Below are positions 9,757 to 20,579 of a stretch of DNA of 64,000 bases, piece by piece (the first letter of the stretch is position 1; every line of letters begins with the position of its first letter). This DNA comes from Lingula anatina. Taxonomy: Eukaryota; Brachiopoda; Lingulata; Lingulida; Lingulidae. Both the position numbers and the translations under genes were made by a program. The notes under the pieces are model-generated. The model saw nothing but the letters and a program-made list of their open reading frames with translations, was not told the origin of the DNA and ran no database searches. The stretch spans positions 188,910 through 252,909 of the forward strand of contig NW_019775478.1 of NCBI RefSeq assembly GCF_001039355.2, written 5' to 3'.

Positions 9757-10764
9757 TCACGGGAGCCTGAAAAATTCTAATTCTGCCACACGTGCACTTA
9801 CCATCAATTCCTGAAAAGTTTCTCCGGAATGGTAATGATGCCTCAATGCATGCTTAACGTTGACTGAAAACAATCCAGAGAAAAATTTCGACCGTAAAAT
9901 TCTATCACGTTTTTTTCCTTCCCTAACTTCTGGATCTACTCTACTAATTGTATCAAAATATGCTTCTAAACGAGAAGCCCAATTAACAACTTTCTCATTA
10001 GAGTATTGGGTTGCTGAGTAAAACTTTTCCCATGCAACATCTACGGGTACCACGTCTCCAAAAATACTGTCAAATTTCTGCAATATTGTATTGACAGAAG
10101 CTCCTTCCCCGCAATGCATTAAAGCATCGGCTGCTGATCCTCGAACTGATTTACGGATTGCTTGTAAAATAATCGGTTCGGAAAAAACACGATCACCTAG
10201 TAATGCTATCACTTCAAACCTCCACTGATTATATGTGACTTCGCCCTTGCCGCTTTCTCCCGAAAACAAGGTAATTCTAGGAGGTCCAACAGAATGAATA
10301 GAAACATCAGTCTTTTCAGTGCATGAATACGGAAGATTCGAAATTTTATCTGAGACCGCGACTTCTCCGTCATCCTCGGAAGATATCGATCTTGGACCAT
10401 GTAAACAAGCACTCGAATTTTTAGTTCGCGTACCCCTTTGCGAGGCCTTTGGAGCTTCCTGCGCTTTGGTTAATTCTTCGTCACCTGTAAACCCGAATAA
10501 TCTCACCATAAACATCTCCTCTGTCGGCGCTGGAGACGATGCCTTAACTTTAGTACCTTTTATGTACAGTCCCGCGTCAGCGTGGTCAATGAATTGTTCC
10601 GCGGAAATGCACTCTTTAAATAACACTAAAGCAGCACATCTTCCCTGAAATGCAATGTGGTCATACTCAAAACCTTCTTTGTATAACATCCTTTCAATAT
10701 CTTTCCTTGCACACTTCTTGTTTAACCCTTTCAACCACACAGTCCTTCCACACAGAGAAGCCAT
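9757..10764 (-). CDS. gag: Gag: RRM-like N-terminus plus capsid (PNMA-like)
   Basis: A 335-residue frame starting at ATG 10764. Residues ~7-80 show an RRM-like beta-alpha-beta-beta-alpha-beta pattern: TVWLKGL strand, KDIERMLYKEGF helix, CAALVLFK strand, SAEQFIDHADAG helix, then LYIKGTKVKA. A low-complexity linker follows, then from about residue 160 a helical capsid-like region with a Trp/Phe-rich start (YNQWRFEVIALL) and a GSAADAL major-homology-like segment. The order N-terminal RRM-like module, capsid, zinc knuckle recalls the PNMA (Ma antigen) family, which descends from gypsy Gag. It ends prematurely in a different frame from the zinc-knuckle part, owing to an apparent extra base near 9770-9774. 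The protein would form the particle and bind element RNA. Confidence 0.8.
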   Translation of the reverse strand: MASLCGRTVWLKGLNKKCARKDIERMLYKEGFEYDHIAFQGRCAALVLFKECISAEQFIDHADAGLYIKGTKVKASSPAPTEEMFMVRLFGFTGDEELTKAQEAPKASQRGTRTKNSSACLHGPRSISSEDDGEVAVSDKISNLPYSCTEKTDVSIHSVGPPRITLFSGESGKGEVTYNQWRFEVIALLGDRVFSEPIILQAIRKSVRGSAADALMHCGEGASVNTILQKFDSIFGDVVPVDVAWEKFYSATQYSNEKVVNWASRLEAYFDTISRVDPEVREGKKRDRILRSKFFSGLFSVNVKHALRHHYHSGETFQELMVSARVAELEFFRLP

Positions 10765-11768
10765 TATAACGTTATCTTTGAGATACTAATAATGGTATAT
10801 ATCAAAGGGTAAATCAAGTGAGTGCAAAATGCCTCGAGCAAGAAAAAATGAAATAGGATGAGGCCAGATGTAACATAAAATTATGACAGTGATTGCAATG
10901 TAAAAAAAATGAATAGCTTAAAGCCCAAACTTCGAAAAATATGAAATATGACAAATGATAGATTGATAAATGATGAAGCTTAAACCGATAGATTGAATAT
11001 CAAAATTAGAGAAAGAGTGAAAAATAATTTTAATCAATTACGTAACACCCGACTTTCTGAAAATATGAGATATGATATGAGCACTATATGAGATAAATGA
11101 TAAAATGGAAAATGAAATAAGAAAAATAGTGAAGAAAAAAAAAAACAGATGACTCTGATCTTATTTTACGTGGTGAAAATATTTAACTCTTTAACCCCAA
11201 TTATATTGAAACAATAAGAATTATAATCACTTTACTTGCTGTAATTAATAAAAAATTAAATGAAGTTATTTGCAAAAATAGGTAAGTGATATTAATACTA
11301 AGATATTTTAATACTATAGAAATCCGAAAAAAAAATTAATAATGATAATCTATAACTCAGTGATATCAGATGAAAATTAAATAAATAAATGAGCACAATA
11401 TTTAATGTCTTTGTCTCTATTCCCCAATGCAACAAATATAGAAGTATAAGGTTTGGTGTTAGTTATGACATTCCAAAAACATACATGACACCACACACTT
11501 CAAATAATGTACATGAACACCACAAACAATTGTTATGACAAGGGAATTTCACTAAAATGTGAAAACTAAACAAATTTACAAGTTCAAATTAAATTATCTA
11601 CATACCTGTACACCTAATCAAAATAAATATGATGACTGAATTTATTAAATAACACCAAAATTGATAAATGTCCCGAACATGTTACTATTATATGCGGTTT
11701 TATACGACAAATGAGTATCCAAATTACTTCTATAACAAAGAAAACTTATGACACAGCAATGAAGTAAT

Positions 11769-11769
<1 letters not shown>

Positions 11770-11814
<45 letters not shown>
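11770..11814. repeat. Poly-T tract in gypsy leader
   Basis: Homopolymer of about 45 T. Confidence 0.85.
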
Positions 11815-11818
<4 letters not shown>

Positions 11819-13159
11819 ACCAACTATATGACAAATACAGAGATGCGTTCTCAACCAATATACTTATAGATAACAAAGACAAATTAGTTTACAGCAACAA
11901 CACAAATGGCTAAAGGTAATACTATAAGCAGGTAAACGTATAAACAAATGCCAGGAAACTGAATGAATTGCGTTTGAATTTGAAGAATTGATAGAAAACA
12001 AAATATCTACAAACACACAAACATAAATGTCAACACCAAATAAATATGACTGATAGGATCGTTATTAATACATGTTATTGTTTAATTCCACATAACTCAT
12101 CAACAAACAGGACAATTGGCAAAAGTATTGCAATATATATGAACACTGATAACGTTCAGTTTTACATAATACCGACGTCACCTTGTCTTGTTATTTGTTA
12201 TACATGCTACATATAAGCGGGGTGAGCACAAGCGCAACACGTGAACAATGCACACAAAGAACTAAGACAGTCTAGTTAGAATGTTAGATTCTGTAAGCCT
12301 TTTTACTCACGTATATATTGTCCTGGGATATAAGGTTGGTGCCTCAATTATCTAGACTGCTTCTCCGGTGCGAATTCCATAACATAGCGAATGGATTGTC
12401 CCATGTCGATCCAACATTTCATTTCTGAATCCATGAAAAAGTTATTAAATCAAAAAGTCTCANTAGAAGGAGGGTAAATAATTAAGCACTCAAAATCTGC
12501 GCCACCAATCTTCAGAAAAACATAAGTCAACGAACCAGTGGGCTGATCCACAACATCCGACACAGCAGAATGAATCAAATAACAGCTAGCACAAATTTAT
12601 ATGCAGTTAGCTATAGTGTCACTACATACATAATCAGCTGCACGCGCGAAGCTGTTGAACAAAAGGATAGTTCGCTACGGGAGACCGTTTGTTTACATAC
12701 GTACTCTAAGGGGGCGTGGCTACCCAGGCGACCAGGGGATTAGGCTAGTTACTATATGCCGTCAACAATCGTTTAGCGACCCTATCATTATACACTCTCT
12801 CTATTGTATTTTCCACCGCATTAATCGCAGTGTAATCTTCAAATGGTCCACGGGGTAAATGTAAACATTCTTAATCCTAGTACGGTATTATCCTCACAAA
12901 TGATGAGTGGCTAGATCATGGCCAGCGTGGCTTGATTTCATGGTGTTCTGCATGAAAACATCACTCATTCGGGTGTAATGGCCTCACACATATCAGTTAT
13001 AGTGGTAGCATCCATATAAGAGTAGACCTAACGTTTCCTGCGTTATGAACTAACAACTTCAATCGATACGCTCTGGCTCACGCTCTCTTAGGATGTGGAT
13101 ACACAAGGTTGAACATTAGTGAATTGGTTAGAATACCCTGCTCGGGAATATCCCATTGG

Positions 13160-13180
13160 ATTTCGATGCTCGCAGCGCCA
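13160..13180 (-). promoter_or_regulatory. Primer-binding site candidate
   Basis: On the minus strand, two bases after the 5' LTR end (...CCGTTGCA-TA), the sequence TGGCGCTGCGAGC begins. TGG at this spacing matches the CCA end of a priming tRNA, as usual for Ty3/gypsy elements. I could not name the tRNA. Confidence 0.65.
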
Positions 13181-13182
13181 TA

Positions 13183-13559
13183 TGCAACGGTTCACAACAA
13201 AGTCTATTTCTCTTTGTTCTTATTTATTCCATACCATCTGTAAATATATAAAGAGCGATGAGCAAAGAAGAATGTGCGATTATCATAATAATGTTATTAA
13301 TAGCTATAATCTTAATATATAATAAGTATAATAATAATAATAATGATAATATTCATAAAAGAATTAAACTATTGACCACGTACCTGTAAATATATAAAGA
13401 GCGATGAGCAAAGAAGAATGACAGAAAAAGGGCGGCGACGATATTTATAAGCGACGAAAGGCGGGAAAGATGACCAATGGGAATGAGAGAGTAAGATGAC
13501 GCCCACGTGACAAAACAAAAGACGAACACGAGTGAAGAAAATACATTCATACGGCTACA
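13183..13559 (-). repeat. 5' LTR of the gypsy element
   Basis: About 377 bp, nearly identical to 5168-5541; differs by a few substitutions and one extra ATA repeat. As the 5' LTR of a minus-strand element it would drive transcription leftward. It carries the same duplicated TATA-bearing repeat. Confidence 0.9.
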
Positions 13560-14769
13560 TTACTACCACATATGTGTGTAAAACAAAATCCACACAAACA
13601 ATTTGTTATATATGAATAATATGATATCGACAGAATTCTTTAGATTTCCGAAATACCCAGAATTGTAACCGTCAAAATGAGAGACCCAGTTATGAGAACA
13701 AGTTCCAACAAAACTACTGAAATTAGATTCAGCGATGCACTATTAGTAACACTTCAAGCACATTCTTCACAAACCACTTATTTGTGCCTATGTTTTGGGC
13801 ACACTGGCTGGTTGCATGAAGCACATGCATGTGACATTTTCCTGTCAGTGTTGCGTGGGCAAAACATTTGAATAAAATTTAAAAACTAATATTTAGAAAC
13901 CAATGCTTCTCTTTGGGGTCATAAATGACCCCACAAGAGTTTGTGGTGTATACGCCACACTGATTGGTTGATCCCTACAAAAAACTGTGGCAGTGTGTAG
14001 GATAAGCATTTCAGGGTTATGTCAGTAATGTAACTAAAGTTATTTGCTTGTCAAAATATCTATCAACCGAAATGTATTTCTCAACACTAAAGAACCTTTG
14101 ATCGGCTCCAGGGGAATTTTTTTTAAATCCCTTTGTCCTCGATTCACATTTCTTATAACCCCTTATTTTCTGAGCAGGAAACATTCATCCACAGGAGGCC
14201 AAGCCAGGTCGTTATGAAAGTTTTAATTATAGCCGCAGCAATGCTTCGGGCTTTGCTACACTTTTAAGATAGAGAAAGGAGCCAAGACTAAGACTTTAAT
14301 GGCGTGGATTTAGTTTGTTATCACCCTATGACTATAGTAAACACAGAAACTCTGAGTGAAGAAACTATGTTTGATGTAAGCATAATAGAGTAGTTTAGGC
14401 AGCGAACAATGTTAATTTGTAACGCTTAAAGCTGAATTAATTATTATTATTATTATTAAATACTGTTCAAGCGAGATGAACTTCCACAACAAGTACATGT
14501 AGCTTATTTAGCAAAAATTGACCAAATCGGCCAGACGCTAAGACTTTGGCTGGATTTCACCAGCGCACATGGACGAGTTAATTCCATATAGAGTGTGATA
14601 TAGGGTCACTTTATTCGGTTTAAGTGGTGTTTTAGGGTGAAATGACTATATTTATTCTGAGTATGTATGTCACATAATACACTGTCAGCCTCTCTTGATA
14701 TATGCCATGAATATATGCCATGCATATATCGCTCGGTATTATCTCACACCCCTGACAAAATTTACTTAT
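13560..14769. other. Non-coding stretch
   Basis: Sequence between the gypsy element and a LINE relic. Short open frames such as 13677-13871 carry no motif I recognise. A TAT/ATT trinucleotide run is at about 14440-14458. Confidence 0.4.
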
Positions 14770-15265
14770 AAATGCCCGGGATACTTCTAATGTCTTCATG
14801 GAACAGTCTTAATTTAGAACAGAAGAACAGCTCAAGTGTTGCATTACTCAAGCATTCTCTCAAAACTGAACTTTTCGCTGGACCCCAATCCATTATCACT
14901 TTACAGCTTGCTAGGATACAAGAAATACATTTTTATCGGGCTCGCGTAGACCTATCATTCAAATCTCAACTTTTTAAGCACAACCGGCTATCATTAAACA
15001 CCCTAAACTATGTGGTAAGGCTGAAACCCCACAACATTTCTACTTTCGATGCCCTCTTAAACAGTCAAAATACCATAAGTTAAAAAAATATACTCGGAGA
15101 TGACTACATTAATTTCAGAATGCAATTTGATTAAACTTATCTCTTTCTACACGATTGCTGTTGGAATATTTTAATGATCACATTTGGTTCGGCGTTGTTT
15201 AACAACTCACATCATTTACACAGTGCTCTGTTGTCTAGCTGTTACCTTGTACACACAAACCCAAT
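14770..15265 (+). pseudogene. LINE reverse transcriptase C-terminal relic
   Basis: The frame 14772-15083 encodes WNSLNLEQKNSSS, then FYRARVDLSF and QLFKHN, followed, with frame breaks, by a poorly kept cysteine-type segment. A WNSLP...S..FK..LK opening with a downstream RAR...L-F-H-...C-ET-H-F-CP pattern is usual at the C-terminus of non-LTR retrotransposon ORF2 proteins. Stops and shifts mark it as dead. Confidence 0.55.
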
Positions 15266-15342
15266 ATAGAGGTGTATTTCACATGCTGAAGTGTCAAAAA
15301 ATTAAATTGAATGAATTCACAGTTCTATTCAATTTTTTAAAA

Positions 15343-15458
15343 CATATGCGTGAATAGAACAAAAATCCACGACTGTCTCAATTTAAATTTAAAATTTTGC
15401 CATGTCTTTAAATTTAAATTGAGACAGTCGTCGATTTTTGTTCTATTCACGCATATAT
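15343..15458. repeat. Hairpin, ~50-bp arms
   Basis: CATATGCGTGAATAGAAC... to ...AATTTAAATTTAAA (15343-15395) is followed after about 12 bases by its nearly exact reverse complement (15408-15458). This is a MITE-like foldback; no coding content. Confidence 0.8.
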
Positions 15459-15487
15459 TGTCATTTTAGCATTTTGAAAATTTACCT

Positions 15488-15905
15488 CTTTGCATTTGTC
15501 AGTCCCATAATATTCATTGTCATATTTTTGAACTGTATGGTATTCGTGTGCATTCACGTACTGGCAAAAACTTAGGGAATTTTGTCGAAAAAGTCTTGTG
15601 GACCATGACCACTCATTTATGAGTCAGAATGATAATGCTTCTCCGCGCACAGCCAAGGCAACAGCTTCACGCCCATTTGGAAGAATTAACCAAGCTCGGC
15701 CGAACTTCTGGACAAGATTTAGCCTTGTTACAGAGCCGCTCACGGAGATTGGTTGGTAGAGCTAGGTTTAGAGATTATCCAAAGGGAAGAAGTCACCAAA
15801 CAGACAACAAGTCAAACCAATTCAGAGCATTTATTTTTCTTTAACCACCTTTTAATACAAGTTTCTAAGTACTCGTACTTATAATAATGAACAGTGCGTA
15901 TATCT
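15488..15905 (+). repeat. Repeat unit A, first copy
   Basis: About 400 bases, from GCATTTGTCAG to the T-rich tail, are repeated almost exactly at 18678-19095. This copy has an extra 15-base GGTTGGTAGAGCTAG segment near 15752. The open frames differ between copies, so a conserved protein is unlikely. A single N (15928) follows the T run. Confidence 0.8.
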
Positions 15906-16654
15906 GAAGTTTTTTTTCTTTTTTTTANCCAAAGATTTATGTAAGGTATCTTACTACATCGAAATATCATGGTTAGTTTTGGTAATTTACGGATTTTATG
16001 TTATTAAGAATTTGCTTCGCTTTAAAAAAAGGCAAAAGAAGTGTATGTTGTAATGTCTTAGAATTCGAGGGCGAATTCTCTTGAAGAAGTGGTGTATGTT
16101 GTAAAGCAAATTTATTACACTTTCACTAATTGCAGATAATAATTTAAACGGAATCAAACAAGTAAAAGAATGGGGAGTTATTGAGTGTAAGTTAAATTTC
16201 TATAACAGTCAACAAGTGCAGAAATTGTTCTTGTAATAGGAAAAGACGGAACATGTCAAAGTCACATAAACTTCGATTTGATTGGTTAATTTTTCAATAG
16301 ATTCGCAAGTTTCTGACACGTGAAAAACACATGCAAACTAAGGATGGATATGGTCCAAATTATACTCCTATATTACTTAAATGTTTAGACGGACCATTCA
16401 GCAACACAATGATATATAAACTATAGTTATACCTTACTTAATTCCCTTACTATTAATGATTTCCTCCTCCTAACCCCATTTGTGGGCATTTGAAATAATA
16501 TCCCGCTACAGTACACACACTAGTAAGTTGCATCATTTATAAATATCAGAAACTCTAAAATAAATCATCTAAACTCCGTGATTTTTTTAACAAAAATTAG
16601 ATTTATCAAAGATATCCAAAAATCCTAGTTTGAACTCATATTCTCAAAATAAAG

Positions 16655-16925
16655 AAACTTGACTAGTTCATGAGCAAAACCAGCTCTGCCATTTCTGAAC
16701 ATGTAATAGACACCGGCCACAGTATCGACTGGAATTCAACCAAGATCCTTGAATCTGAGTCATCCAACATCCTGCGGAAAATAAGAGAGGCTATCAACAT
16801 CAGCCGTCACCAGCCACGAACAGGAAAGGGGGGGTTGATCTTCCTGACATTTATAAGAGGGTCCTGGCCGCTATACCACCTAGCGGTCAGTGAGTGTGAC
16901 CAACTGCTCCCATTAGTCTGATGAA
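16655..16925 (+). pseudogene. Penelope-like element, GIY-YIG C-terminal relic
   Basis: The frame at 16670-16921 encodes EHVIDTGHSIDW, then TKILESE and IRKIREAINI/SRHQP followed by a Gly/Leu-rich D-x-P-like tail. This order (H..TGH..DW...ILE.E.....+K.+EA+.I...+P..N+D.G) is what I know from the C-terminal GIY-YIG endonuclease part of Penelope-like retroelements. The catalytic GIY and YIG motifs lie further upstream and were not found, so this is a fragment. Confidence 0.55.
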
Positions 16926-17588
16926 GGTCTTCGACCAGGTTGGCCTTAAGCTTACGGTAAGGAATTTTTTAGGCTTGACTGGTTAAATTTTTCACTTCAA
17001 ATGTTTGACTTAGTATGACATTTGCCCCCAGCTTACACAGACATCATTCAATCTAACGTAACATTTACAATTTAAATGTTAAGAATATGTCTTTAGCTGT
17101 ATGATAATATACAAATCAATGCCATACCTTAATTAGAATTTCTGTTGTGAGTGCCCCCCCCCCCCTTTTTTTTTTTTGCAATTTAACTAAACCCCTCAGA
17201 AGTATTGGTATCAGTCATAGATCTAACATGCTGTAAGATGAAATCCTGAAACCCTGTAAAATATCTGAGATTTAGACTGCATTTACCAATCATACTCTAA
17301 AAAACATTTTAGGTTCGAAAATTCTGATTCTGAAGTAAATTATGTTGGCTTATTTTTTTTTAAATACCTGAGTTTTGACCTTGTATGACCTTTGATCCCT
17401 TTTAATGTGGTCACGATTCAACATACATTTTATTATTTATTGTTTTTTGAAAAATAAACACCACCTGACGATACATTGCACATTGCATTAGTTTAGCCTT
17501 ATGCAATGTTTTCAAATAAACACCTCCTGACGATCGGACATACCTTCTGGGTATGCCAGTGAAACTCAGAGTTGTTTACTTGTTAATG

Positions 17589-17661
<73 letters not shown>

Positions 17662-18452
17662 AATTAAAAGTTGTTAGACTAACAAGTATAAAAAAAAAAC
17701 ACCTGTCTTATAGTATCCTTCCTCTCCGCACGATGTGGTAGATGTGATCTGCCAAAGTATCACCCTTACCGAAATAAGATAGACAAGATAAACTAATGAA
17801 TTATTGCCATGTACATGCAAAAAATAAAATAAAAATCTCTGTTTTTCAATTAAATGACCAATTTAATTTTTTACAAGTAAAAGGTCGATTAAATGTATAC
17901 AAAATTATATGGTAAATTCGCTATGCTCCGTTATCACGGTAAGTGTGGCTTTGAGGGACCGTAGACGATTAGGTAATAACACTGGCTGGAACGAACTATT
18001 ATTTGGATTGCAAGGGTCTCTCCATGCTCACGTCACTTTCTTGAGCAAAATTGGCTCTAACATAGTCTTCCCACCGAAGGTACTGCCTACCCCACTATTC
18101 CACTAGAGGAGTTTCTTGTCATCCGCCTCGGATCCCCTTGCTGTACTTTAGTTTTTCTTAGTACAACAGTGGCTGTGTTTTATCTGTTAAATAATATTTT
18201 TGCCTTACAAATATGGACTTTGTGTCGAAAGTAACCCCACTGGTATGAAAAAGGATATGTTAAGTAAAAATAGGTAAGCAGTCTGTCGGAAACGTCAATG
18301 GATTTAAACTATACTGTTTAACCATACAGGGGTATGCTTATTTGCTTAAATTTTGACACAGCTAGCTTTCTAAAACTGTATTTTCATAATTCGTACCGAT
18401 TGGCGCCGCTGTATTGACTTGAGCATCGTTCGGTCGGAGAAATAAAACATAC
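16926..18452. other. Non-coding stretch with microsatellite
   Basis: Holds a C10/T12 run at about 17155-17177, the (TA)n tract below, and AT-rich DNA. A short frame at 17909-18106 has no recognisable motif. Confidence 0.5.
17593..17658. repeat. (TA)n microsatellite
   Basis: About 33 TA units; produces a spurious Ile/Tyr repeat frame. Confidence 0.9.
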
Positions 18453-18677
18453 ACCCCATTTCCATAGATTTTTAGATCGATCTTTCCCTGTGGGGAGTCT
18501 CACTAGATAACTGTCAGCTTGGCCGGCTTAAGCGTCTGTCCCGCCTACTAAAAGCTGTAAGGGGGTAATTAACTTTGGTACCCGCTCGGCTGACTGCAAT
18601 TTAGCGTGAACCCCCAGGGAGTTAGGTCGATCTAAAACTTAATCTTTAGATCGATCTAAATCTCTGGGAAAGCACCC
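18453..18677. mobile_element. AGATCGATCT MITE, copy 1
   Basis: About 220 bp with complementary ends (CCATAGATTTTTAGATCGAT... and ...AGATCGATCTAAATCTCTGG) and inner inverted blocks: GGGGAGTCTCACTAGAT, CGGCTTAAG-GTCTGTCCCGCC, AGGGGGTAATTAACTT, TTTAGCGTGAACCCCCAGGG. The same order is found at 45141-45354, 45471-45722 and, reversed, 59566-59784. Non-coding; a non-autonomous TIR element. Confidence 0.8.
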
Positions 18678-19095
18678 TTTGCAGTTGTCAGGCCCATAAA
18701 AGTCATTGTCATATTTTTGAACTGTATGGTATTCGTATGCATTCAAGTACTAGCAAAAACTTAGGGAATTTTTTTCGAAAAAGTCTTGTGGACCATGACC
18801 ACTCATTTATGAGTCAGAATGATAATGCTTCTCCGCGCACAGCCAAGGCAACAGCTTCACGCCCATTTGGAAGAATTAACCAAGCTCGGCCGAACTTCTG
18901 GACAAGATTTAGCCTTGTTACAGAGCCGCTCACGGAGATTGGTTTAGAGATTATCCAAAGGGAAGAAGTCACCAAACAGACAACAAGTCAAACCAATTCA
19001 GAGCATTTATTTTTCTTTAACCACCTTTTAATACAAGTTTCTAAGTACTCGTACTTATAATAATGAACAGTGCGTATGTCTGAAGTTTTTTTTTT
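18678..19095 (+). repeat. Repeat unit A, second copy
   Basis: Near-identical to 15488-15905, directly downstream of the MITE at 18453-18677. It ends in a T-rich run; integrase-relic copy 1 follows. Confidence 0.8.
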
Positions 19096-19129
19096 TTTTT
19101 TTCTTTTTTTTTTAATAAAATAATTACAA

Positions 19130-20579
19130 AATCCTACTTTTGTTTGCAGCTCCACAATTGACTGGATGCACTAGACGTTTCAGATATAAACATCTTTTTT
19201 TACTTGATAATGCATTAACGGAAATCCTCATTTTACACAGAAAAACACTGTCCAGATTATGGTCAAGCATAGACTTATACAATAAGATCAAGCAAATGTC
19301 CCGGTTGATTGGTGAGGAGGGCCAATGGTCTTCTCTTTCAAGCTATACATTTTTGAAAAAAAAAAATGTCTTGACCGCTAGCCTTTCTTTAATTTCACAG
19401 TATACAGAATGATGTATTAATTATTATAGTGTATTAAGTGTTGTATGAGTGGCAATTTATCGCTAGAATCATATTAAACTAAGAACGCTTAGTGTAAGCA
19501 AACAGTATGTAGTTTGCAGATCATTTGATATCGCCTACTGATCTGTAAAGGCCCAGTCTGCACCAAGTAATGCAATAACGAGTGAATTCTTATCAGTTTA
19601 GGTATACACCCAAATATTGGTACAACACGACAGCTGACATCTCTTTAATTCATTTACGTTCATTCCAAAGACTCTAGGTTCTACATCAGTATTTTTGTTA
19701 ACTGTGATTGATGTATTTTCAAACTACGAATGGGTTGTGTTCATCGAATCAAAAACTGCTGATAGTGTGTGAGAAGCTTTTAGTAATATTTTAGCCGAAA
19801 TCCAGCAATCCTACAAACAGATGCAGAAGCAGAATTTACAATTAAAACATTTCAGATATATTTGAAAGATAAAGGAAAAGCCTTTTTCACAACAAAGATG
19901 GATAAAAAAAATTGGCCGTTGAACGGTTTAACAGAACATTGAAATCTCGCATGGACACATATTTCGCCGCCAACAGTACACTGGCATATTTATATGCACT
20001 CGACCAACTTTTAATAGGATAAAACATGGCTGAACACTAGAGCATTGGTACAGTACATCACCAATGGAAGCGTCAAAATGAAAATAAAAATTCGGACGAG
20101 GAATGGAAAAACCTTTACATGTGTATGAAATTTGAAAAAGAAAAGTTTAAATTCAAGGAGGGAGACACCGTAAAGCCTCGGTCACAACCGGCCGTAGGGG
20201 CTCTAACGAGCTGTTTGCGTACAAATTTTGCTCAGAATCTCACGTCCCACGCAAGTCCTTCTTACGAAATTTCGAGTTCGCAGACAGTCCATAAGCACGT
20301 ACGGAGGATGTTGGACATGTCCAAAAGATTCTACAAATAGCCTGTGAACAGCGAGACCGCAAGCGCTACTTGCTCCTTTCTCACGGAGTTAGCAAGAGAG
20401 ACGCGCGTCTCAAGCAATGAAGAGGCGCACGCCCTCACAACTAACGAACAAAGTCGAGAGCACACCGGGAATGCGTAGCACGTGCGTCACCCCCACGCCT
20501 GGTGTATAAAAGGCGTGCTCACGACGCGTACTCGTGTCTTTACAATGAACGTCGACTGTGTAACGTGTACAACAATTTT
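19130..20579 (+). pseudogene. Integrase-relic unit, copy 1 (truncated by gap)
   Basis: From about 19360 this matches copy 2 (21312 onward) base for base with a few per cent differences. Around 19790-20170 there are decayed fragments of a Polinton/Maverick-type integrase: an AEIQQSY-DAEAEF-like block, an SRMD-YFAANST-LAYLYAL-type block, and finally KFKFKEGDTV at 20145-20173. The frame breaks many times. At 20174 the Harbinger-like insertion starts, and the unit is cut by the N gap at 20580. Confidence 0.6.
20174..20579 (+). mobile_element. Harbinger-like insertion, first copy (cut by gap)
   Basis: Same 5' end as the complete element at 22131-23003 (AGCCTCGGTCACAACCGG...), inserted at the same point of the integrase relic after TAA. 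Its right end is lost in the N gap. It includes the TATAAAA box at 20515-20521. Confidence 0.75.

Larger units (their letters stand above)
10765..13182 (-). other. 5' leader of the gypsy element
   Basis: About 2.4 kb of AT-rich DNA between the 5' LTR and Gag. It contains a 45-base T run (11770-11814), a single N at 12463 and no convincing open frame. Such a long leader is unusual for gypsy elements; it may hold a nested insertion, but I could not define its edges. Confidence 0.6.
5168..13559 (-). mobile_element. Full-length Ty3/gypsy LTR retrotransposon
   Basis: An 8.4-kb element read on the minus strand. Two near-identical terminal repeats (5168-5541 and 13183-13559) both begin TG and end CA. 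Between them, in element order, are a primer-binding site 2 bases inside the 5' LTR, a 2.4-kb leader, Gag (10764 to about 9710), a zinc knuckle, and Pol in the order protease, RT, RNase H, integrase typical of Ty3/gypsy (Metaviridae). A purine-rich tract abuts the 3' LTR. No envelope gene is present: Pol ends at 5665 and the LTR starts at 5541. The five bases outside each LTR (CTTCA and TTACT) do not match, so no target-site duplication is seen. Close LTR similarity and an intact Pol suggest a fairly recent insertion, although Gag has a one-base shift. Confidence 0.95.

Noticed and set aside
5163-13564. Target-site duplication for the gypsy element
   Set aside because: The 5 bases outside the LTRs are CTTCA and TTACT; no convincing match, so I do not claim one.
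18737-19060. Frame with FMSQNDNASPRTAKAT resembling the DNAPCHTA block of Tc1/mariner transposases
   Set aside because: The likeness is confined to one short stretch, lacks the flanking motifs, and the frame differs in the duplicate at 15629.
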